Below, one piece after another: positions 43,444 to 48,447 of a stretch of 48,447 nt of DNA; within the stretch, counting starts at the first letter, position 1, and the number at the start of each line of letters is the position of its first letter. A program made the translations under genes and the position numbers. A model generated the notes under the pieces. The model saw only the letters and a program-made list of their open reading frames with translations. It was not told the origin of the DNA and did not search any database. The DNA is from Bradyrhizobium sacchari. Lineage in GTDB: Bacteria; Pseudomonadota; Alphaproteobacteria; Rhizobiales; Xanthobacteraceae. The stretch spans positions 1 to 48,447 of the forward strand of contig NZ_LWIG01000004.1 in assembly GCF_002068095.1 (NCBI RefSeq). Reading direction: 5' to 3'.

Positions 43444-44735
43444 TGACGAGCCTCGCCTCGTCCGCAGATGCCCGATCCCTGGCCGCGAACGCGTCAGGAA
43501 GCCGCTGGCGGACCTGGGTGATCCTGGTCGCGGCATTGCTTGTCGCCATGTCCGTCACCGTCGACTTCGCCGCAGAGGACACCTTCGGCTGGGACGTACG
43601 GATCAACTGCGCGGCAGTGGATGCCCACCTTGCGGGGCTCGATCCCTATTTCGTCAAGAACCTCAAGGATACGAAACTCTCCTACCCCTATCTTCCGGTC
43701 ACCCTCGACGCGTTTCGGCCGCTCTGCGCCGGCGGTTTTCTGGTCGCCCATTACAAGCCGACCTATCTCGTCCTTGCGTTGATCTGCGCGCTGCTGCTGC
43801 CTGGTCTCGGCACGGCGCGCCGGGGTTGGCGGGATGTCGTGCTGCGAGGCGTGTTCGTGCTCGGTGGTTTCCTCGGCTTCGACTGGGTCGTTGCGACCGG
43901 TAATTTCGAGATCCTCAGCGGCCTGCTGACGGCGGCCTCGCTCGCATTGTTGCTGCGCTCTGTGCCGTCCGGCAGGCGGGGTGAGGTGAGCCTCATGCCG
44001 CAGCTCGCCGGGGCGGCCGTGCTCGGCCTCGTCACCGCGTTCAAGCTGGTGTTCTTGCCGGTCCTTGCCGCGCTCTATTTCCTGCCGCAGCCGAGACGCC
44101 GCAAGCTGCTTCTGGTTGCGGTGGCGGCGGGCGCGTTCGTCCTGCCGATCCTGGTTTCGCTGCTGTTATATCCGGATCTGTCTCGGAGCTGGCTCAGCGC
44201 GATCACCGGCCAGATCCCCGGACAGCATTCACCCGCAAGCGAGGTCAATCCGTCGCTGTTGCTGATTGCGTCGACGCTTGCAGGCCAAATTGGACTTGCC
44301 GGCAGCAAGGTGTTCGTCATCGGCCTCTACGGGGTCATCGCGATCACGCTTGTGCTCGCGCCGTTCGCGCTTTCGGTGTGGCGCATGTTCAAGCGCCAGG
44401 GCGAGCCTCGGACAGCCTCGCTGCTTCAGGCGTTTGACGACTGGCTGGTGAATCATCCGGGCGCGGCGATGCGCATCACCGTCCTCGCGATGTACGCGCT
44501 CTATCTCTGCACGCCGAGACCGAAGGAATATACCTTTTTTCAGGTGGCGCTCTACGCGGCCATTCTCGTCGCCGATCTGCCCGCGATGATGATGGTCGCC
44601 GCACTCACGGTCGCGGTCGCCATTCCGGTCCTGGCGTCGGCCTCGGTCACCGCCTTCATGGGCGGGTATGGCCAGCTCACGCTCGCGCTGATCTGCTTCT
44701 GGATTCTGCTTCCGCGCGAACCGCAGCGGATGTGA
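43443..44735 (+). CDS. GT87-family (DUF2029) membrane glycosyltransferase, copy B
   Basis: A 430-residue paralogue of the previous protein with the same signature blocks (FGWDVRINCAAVDAHLAGLD-PYFVKN and YPYLPVTLDAFRPLCAGG) and the same helix pattern. By eye the pair are clearly homologous but well diverged (about half identical), so the duplication is old. ATG 43443 overlaps the TGA of copy A by one base, so the two are translationally coupled; two related transferases in one operon could add successive sugars or form a heterodimer. The gene ends 1 bp from the stop of the convergent membrane protein gene. Confidence 0.88.
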   Translation: MTSLASSADARSLAANASGSRWRTWVILVAALLVAMSVTVDFAAEDTFGWDVRINCAAVDAHLAGLDPYFVKNLKDTKLSYPYLPVTLDAFRPLCAGGFLVAHYKPTYLVLALICALLLPGLGTARRGWRDVVLRGVFVLGGFLGFDWVVATGNFEILSGLLTAASLALLLRSVPSGRRGEVSLMPQLAGAAVLGLVTAFKLVFLPVLAALYFLPQPRRRKLLLVAVAAGAFVLPILVSLLLYPDLSRSWLSAITGQIPGQHSPASEVNPSLLLIASTLAGQIGLAGSKVFVIGLYGVIAITLVLAPFALSVWRMFKRQGEPRTASLLQAFDDWLVNHPGAAMRITVLAMYALYLCTPRPKEYTFFQVALYAAILVADLPAMMMVAALTVAVAIPVLASASVTAFMGGYGQLTLALICFWILLPREPQRM

Positions 44736-44736
44736 T

Positions 44737-46239
44737 CTATCTCGGCGCCGGCGGCGCAGTGTAGAGGCTCATATAGGCGCCCGTGTAGTCTTCTTTCCAG
44801 CCTCGCCGGCCGACGAGGAACTGCCGGAGCTGCTCGTGTCCGCGGACCCAGAGCACCGCATCGATTCTGTATTTGCTGATGACCGAGTCCCAGGCGGCCT
44901 CGTCGATGTCCCAGCGCACCAGCTTGAGATAGTCGCGCAGCAATTCGTCCGGATAGGCGGTCGCGGCCCGGCCGTCCACGAACATCGGCACCGATCCGTG
45001 GGTGCGGAAGATCAGGAGCCCGCCGGAATTCCAGTGGTTCAGCACGCGCGAATGCGTGGAGTGCGCGAGCAAATAGCCGGCATCCTCATCCGAGAGCATG
45101 TCCGGCAGCGCCAGCGCCGGTCGCACCTGCAGGAAGCTGAGCGGCAGCACGAACACACCGATGATCCCCGCCGCCAGCATCGCGCGGCGGATGTCGAACC
45201 GCGACAGCCGCTCGGGCAGCAGCCGGTCGACATGCAGCGCCATCGGGACTGCCGAGAAGATGAAGAAGAACGCGATGTACCTGAACTGGTAGAGGCCCAG
45301 GAACAGGAACAGCCAAGCCAGCAGGCGCGGCTCCACCGGAATGGGTTTCGAGTTTCGATAGTGCAGCTCGAGCGCAATGAACGTCAACGCATAGGCGATG
45401 CCGGGGATGCTTCCGGGCAGCTCCATGTTGTGGAGATAGGGACGCCATTCGCCGATATTGGCCTGGATGAAATGGCCGAGCGTCGCCATCACGCCGTCGT
45501 AGATGTGCCATCCCAGGGGATTGACGAAGATCGCAGCAACGCACCCGATGCCCGCGAAGCAGTAATTCCTGAAGTTCGCCCAGTCCCGTCGCAGCAAGGC
45601 GACGCCGGCGAAGACGCCGATGATCGGAAAGGCGAGCATGAAGCCGCCGTGCAGATTGACCCACAGCACCATCAACACCGGCAGCAGGAACCAGCTGCGC
45701 CGCTGCAGGCATTCGCCGTAGAAGATCACCGCGAACAGCATGGTCGCGATATTCGGCGATGCCGCCAGATAGGTGTTGGGCGCCGCCTCGTAGCAGGGGT
45801 AGAGCAGGCATGCGGCGAAGACGGTGATGCAGACCGCCGGCACCGATGCGCCGCTGCGCAGGCCGCATGAGGTGAGGTATGCGACGATGACCGCGCCGCA
45901 GGCGACGACCAGCAGGACGATCCCGGCAAGGCCCGCGTGCTGGTAGAGCACGCTGGCAATCACGTCCCAGAGCCACGACAGATTGTACCAGCGCTTGTCT
46001 GCGAGCGTGAACGCCCACGGATCCTGAAACGGGATCTCGCCGCGCTCCCTGATCAGGTCTCCCGCCGCGATGTGCCAGCCGAGGTCGTAGTGGCTGAGCT
46101 GGACCGGACCGTTCGAAATGTAGAACACCGACAGGAACGCGATCAGGACGAGGTAGATCTCGCGCCCGTGCAAATGGCGTCCGAACGCCGTGGGCGCCCC
46201 GCCAATCCCGGTCCGGGACCAATTCTCGCGCGCGTCCAT
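44737..46239 (-). CDS. Polytopic membrane protein, GT-C glycosyltransferase-like, function unknown
   Basis: A 500-residue protein with about ten membrane segments and GT-C-style features: an acidic loop motif in HYDLGWHIAAGDLIRERGE, QDPWAFTLADKRWYNLSWLW, VNLHGGFMLAFPIIG, and a C-terminal soluble part (GSVPMFVDGRAATAYPDELL then RIDAVLWVRG). This pattern occurs in uncharacterised bacterial membrane proteins related to polyprenyl-phosphate sugar transferases. Start ATG 46239 (MDARENWSRTGIGG) has GGTGAGAG upstream; ATG 46254 would add five residues. The gene is convergent with the GT87 pair, so surface-glycan genes cluster here, but its role is not assignable. Confidence 0.8.
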   Translation of the reverse strand: MDARENWSRTGIGGAPTAFGRHLHGREIYLVLIAFLSVFYISNGPVQLSHYDLGWHIAAGDLIRERGEIPFQDPWAFTLADKRWYNLSWLWDVIASVLYQHAGLAGIVLLVVACGAVIVAYLTSCGLRSGASVPAVCITVFAACLLYPCYEAAPNTYLAASPNIATMLFAVIFYGECLQRRSWFLLPVLMVLWVNLHGGFMLAFPIIGVFAGVALLRRDWANFRNYCFAGIGCVAAIFVNPLGWHIYDGVMATLGHFIQANIGEWRPYLHNMELPGSIPGIAYALTFIALELHYRNSKPIPVEPRLLAWLFLFLGLYQFRYIAFFFIFSAVPMALHVDRLLPERLSRFDIRRAMLAAGIIGVFVLPLSFLQVRPALALPDMLSDEDAGYLLAHSTHSRVLNHWNSGGLLIFRTHGSVPMFVDGRAATAYPDELLRDYLKLVRWDIDEAAWDSVISKYRIDAVLWVRGHEQLRQFLVGRRGWKEDYTGAYMSLYTAPPAPR

Positions 46240-46528
46240 GAAAACTCTCACCATCGAAGCCGGCGCTGCAGGCTGCCGCGTTTCCCTTGAAGCCTGCGGC
46301 AACGGCGGCAGACATCGTTCGATTTAGGGGAGGACGGTCTAAGGTCGGGTAAAGGTCGGTTGCACTATGCAGGCGAGTTGGTGAACGAATGCTTGCGTGA
46401 AGGTAGGCGTCGGCGGGGGTGCAATCTGGGCGAGAAATGGTAAACTATAGCAATCTGTCACTGAAAACTGCTGGCATTCTGTCTAAAATTATCGCTTGAT
46501 ATCTCCGGGCTACGAGATCGAGGCGAGA
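46240..46528. other. Intergenic region, less GC-rich, before the NlpC-like gene
   Basis: About 290 bp between divergent genes. From about 46380 it becomes visibly A/T-rich (GGTAAACTATAGCAATCTGT, TCTGTCTAAAATTATCGC), unlike most of the window. It should hold the promoters of both neighbours. TATAGC near 46446 and TAAAAT near 46483 are possible -10 boxes, not confirmed. No RNA gene or clear terminator is visible. Confidence 0.45.
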
Positions 46529-47461
46529 ATGAGTGACACACCGTCCCAGTCATCGGCTCCGCAGGAGCGCGGCCTTGCAATTACCACGGCGCAAGCGACC
46601 GTTGCGGCGGCGGCCCTGGCAGTCGTTAGCGCCATTGGCGGCGCGTTCATTCAATCAATGACGACGCGCGACGTTGAGGCGGGAAAGTCGTCAACTGCCC
46701 TCAGCATCGAGAAGACAAAGGTCGACGGTAGTCTGGAGATCGAACGACAGAAGCAGGCAGCGGCAACCGAGCTGGCGAGGCGGGAATTTGAAACAAAGCT
46801 CATCCTGAAGGCCATCGAAACGCCGGATCGGGACGAGGCGGTTCGAAACCTCAAATTCTTTTTGAATGCGGGTTTCATTCAGGACCCGGATCAGAAAATC
46901 GTCAATCTCAGCGCGAGTCAGTATCCTTCGATTACGCCACCGCCACCGACCGTTTCCGTGCCGTTCGAGAGACGCCCGGCTGGGCAGCCTCCTACTTCTC
47001 AGGATCAGGTCAATCCGAAGTTATTTGAGGCGGCTTCCTCGTTAGTCGGGTATTCCACGGCCAATGTGCCGGGGACAGGTCGCGGGATGCTTGCTTCGGC
47101 ATGGTCGGTCAACGAGGTCGCGCGGATTGCACTTGGAAAGCCAATCAGTTCTTCAAATGGCGATAACGGGTTGAGCATCCTCGCAACCTTTGAGATCTTG
47201 AAAGCTCGTCATATCGAGCAACCGATCGCGAAGGTGAAACCCGGAATGATCATCGTGTCGCCCACGCAAGGAAGTGCAACCGGGCATATTGGAATTACGG
47301 GGACGCCGTTGGCGGATGAGCCCGATAATTTCATCATTTTCTCGAATAGCTCAACCAGTGCTGCGTTCGCGCAAAACTTCACCTTGCGGTCATGGAAGGC
47401 ACTCTTCGAGGAGAAGAAGCTGGAAGTTCATTTCTTCGAGATCGATTTCAAAGCGCAATGA
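46529..47461 (+). CDS. Membrane-anchored NlpC/P60-like (CHAP-type) domain protein, possible inactive hydrolase
   Basis: A 310-residue protein in four parts: a short polar N-terminus; one membrane segment (residues ~21-44, AQATVAAAALAVVSAIGGAF); a charged, probably coiled-coil stretch (50-110, EIERQKQAAATELARREFE); and a C-terminal domain (~165-305) that looks like an NlpC/P60 or CHAP fold. In that domain LASAWSVNEVARIALGKPI aligns with the ACAWxVNEV catalytic helix of such hydrolases, but Ser190 replaces the Cys. His253 (GHIGITG) and the SNSS...W tail are present. So it may bind peptidoglycan without cutting it. ATG 46529 follows GAGGCGAG. The gene faces the 3' end of tRNA-Leu and its codons are less GC-biased than the neighbours, which suggests transfer. 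Confidence 0.72.
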   Translation: MSDTPSQSSAPQERGLAITTAQATVAAAALAVVSAIGGAFIQSMTTRDVEAGKSSTALSIEKTKVDGSLEIERQKQAAATELARREFETKLILKAIETPDRDEAVRNLKFFLNAGFIQDPDQKIVNLSASQYPSITPPPPTVSVPFERRPAGQPPTSQDQVNPKLFEAASSLVGYSTANVPGTGRGMLASAWSVNEVARIALGKPISSSNGDNGLSILATFEILKARHIEQPIAKVKPGMIIVSPTQGSATGHIGITGTPLADEPDNFIIFSNSSTSAAFAQNFTLRSWKALFEEKKLEVHFFEIDFKAQ

Positions 47462-47602
47462 CTGGGCACGCGAACCCCGTGTCAAAGGCGGGGGCTGATA
47501 GTGCCCGACCGCGTGCCGGTCGCGGCGTCGATCTCCGGCGGCGTCTTGCGACCGCGGGTCTGTTTATGATCGTGCGGCCGCGCCATTCCCGGTCAGCTCT
47601 CA

Positions 47603-47691
47603 TGGTGCGGGCAGCCGGGGTCGAACCGGCACAGCGCTTGCGCGCCGAGGGATTTTAAGTCCCTTGCGTCTACCAATTCCGCCATGCCCGC
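47603..47691 (-). tRNA. tRNA-Leu (anticodon UAA)
   Basis: The minus strand gives acceptor GCGGGCA/TGCCCGC, D arm GGCGGAATTGGTAGACGC, anticodon loop CTTAAAA (TAA anticodon, stem GGGA/TCCC), a long variable arm (CTCGGCGCGCAAGCGCTGTG), T arm CCGGTTCGACCCCGG, discriminator A and an encoded CCA. The class II variable arm and anticodon identify leucine (UUA codons). Its 3' end points toward the less GC-rich gene at 46529-47461. Confidence 0.97.
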
Positions 47692-47861
47692 TTGATCCAA
47701 CGAGATCAAACACTTAAGTCCACCTGCGGCCGTCTGGAATTGGCGTTTGCGGCCCGGCGGGTGTCCTTCCTTAAGCGAGCCGGGCGCACAAGGCAAAGCC
47801 TCAATCCGGACATCTGTTGCTGCTTTAGGCATTCTCAATCCACGGGGACTATTCATCCGGC

Positions 47862-48287
47862 ATGGCTGCTTCGCTTTCATCTCCGCTGCGCTTCTGCGGC
47901 GCGTTTCTCGTGCTGCTCGCGGGCGGGGCGGCCCTGGCCGGCTGCGCCGGCATCAGCGAGACGGTCGCGCCGGCCTTTGCCGATCCCGCCAAGTACGATC
48001 TGTACGATTGCAAGCAGCTCGAGACCGAGCGCAAGGCCCTCACCGCCCGCACGACCGATTTGCAGAGGCTGATGGACAAGGCGGAGACGGGGGCCGGCGG
48101 GGCCGTCGTGTCCGAGCTCGCCTATCGCAACGACTACGTCGCGGTGCGCGGGCAGGCGCAGCTCGCTGAAGACGCCTGGCGCCGCAACAGATGCCGGGAG
48201 ACGCCGCCGGGTGCAGCTCCGGTGGCCTCAAGTCCGCAGCCGCCGGTGATCAAGCCCGCTCCGAGATCCGGCAGCGTCGCGCGCTGA
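47862..48287 (+). CDS. Small putative lipoprotein, unknown function
   Basis: A 141-residue protein with a type II signal peptide: a hydrophobic stretch FCGAFLVLLAGGAALAG with lipobox LAGC (Cys28), so it is probably anchored in a membrane. The mature part is helical (YDCKQLETERKALTARTTDL), has further cysteines, and ends in a Pro/Ala-rich tail. Domain YDCKQLETERKAL is seen in alphaproteobacterial twin-Cys lipoproteins of unknown role. ATG 47862 gives the best signal peptide. It is monocistronic, downstream of the divergent tRNA-Leu. Confidence 0.82.
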   Translation: MAASLSSPLRFCGAFLVLLAGGAALAGCAGISETVAPAFADPAKYDLYDCKQLETERKALTARTTDLQRLMDKAETGAGGAVVSELAYRNDYVAVRGQAQLAEDAWRRNRCRETPPGAAPVASSPQPPVIKPAPRSGSVAR

Positions 48288-48308
48288 GCCGGCACGAATG
48301 CATCAGCC

Positions 48309-48447
48309 TCAGGGCCGCCAGCGGTAGATCCAGTCCTGGCGTGCCAGCATGCGGTCCGGGCCAAGCGCACGGATCGCAAGATCGCGCGCCATCGCGAGCG
48401 GCCCGGTGAGATGATAGATGCGGCCCTGCTGCCGCGCGGTCCGCTGC
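48309..48447 (-). CDS. C-terminus of a probable FAD-dependent monooxygenase (cut by window edge)
   Basis: The last 46 codons of a minus-strand gene read GRIYHLTGPLAMARDLAIRA-LGPDRMLARQDWIYRWRP then stop. The pattern, TGPLAxARDLAxRALG...LLARxDWIYxWRP, resembles the C-terminus of salicylate-hydroxylase-like FAD monooxygenases. Only the end is visible, so family assignment is tentative and the start is beyond the window. Confidence 0.6.
   Translation of the reverse strand, partial: QRTARQQGRIYHLTGPLAMARDLAIRALGPDRMLARQDWIYRWRP

Noticed and set aside
47462..47602. Short ORFs next to tRNA-Leu
   Set aside because: They overlap the tRNA or lack ribosome-binding sites and motifs.

Overview
The window looks like a chromosomal segment of a Bradyrhizobium-type alphaproteobacterium. 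The DNA is GC-rich with strong third-position bias. It has groESL under a CIRCE operator, an Usg-family gene, and many intergenic palindromic repeats of a kind common in Bradyrhizobium. The genus is inferred from style and gene content; no database search was possible. There are no transposases, phage genes, CRISPR arrays or rRNA genes.

Layout. 1-8.4 kb: groEL (cut by the left edge) and groES with promoter and HrcA/CIRCE site, usg, a TPR/SPINDLY-type O-GlcNAc-transferase-like protein, a cupin with a histone-like basic tail, a NupC-type nucleoside transporter and an MFS exporter. 8.4-15.3 kb: a minus-strand run encoding a circularly permuted ATP-grasp enzyme, an alpha-E protein, a transglutaminase-like protease, an acyl-CoA-dehydrogenase-like flavoprotein, an AhpD-like protein, the proteasome-like protease Anbu and an SDR. 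The ATP-grasp/alpha-E/transglutaminase/Anbu set is a known but biochemically unresolved association. It is the best candidate here for an unusual system. 15.5-22.4 kb: mostly housekeeping and catabolic genes (CinA-type protein, xanthine phosphoribosyltransferase, a core-only MetE-like methyltransferase, a GST, a DsbA-type isomerase, a quinone oxidoreductase, an enoyl-CoA hydratase).

22.5-37.1 kb: a peptide/amino-acid scavenging region. It has two tandem paralogous family-5 solute-binding proteins, DppB/DppC permeases, a fused double ATPase, two M20 peptidases, an M81 (MlrC-like) peptidase, an amidase and a DadA-like FAD oxidase. The oxidase is preceded by a clear tandem glycine riboswitch. 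Imported peptides could be cut by the hydrolases and the released glycine or D-amino acids oxidised, with the oxidase step controlled by glycine.

37.2-46.3 kb: four polytopic GT-C-like membrane glycosyltransferases (one GT39, two overlapping GT87 paralogues, one DUF-type) around a Bcr/CflA exporter, a TetR regulator with a perfect palindromic operator, and a divergent enoyl-CoA hydratase. 46.3-48.4 kb: a less GC-rich gene for a membrane-anchored NlpC/P60-like protein (Ser where the catalytic Cys is expected) facing the 3' end of tRNA-Leu(UAA), then a small lipoprotein and the 3' end of a probable FAD monooxygenase.

Ten copies of at least three palindromic repeat families lie between genes, mostly just after stop codons. 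They break several same-strand gene runs into segments. Start codons were chosen by eye from Shine-Dalgarno position and family N-termini; several differ from the longest possible ORF.
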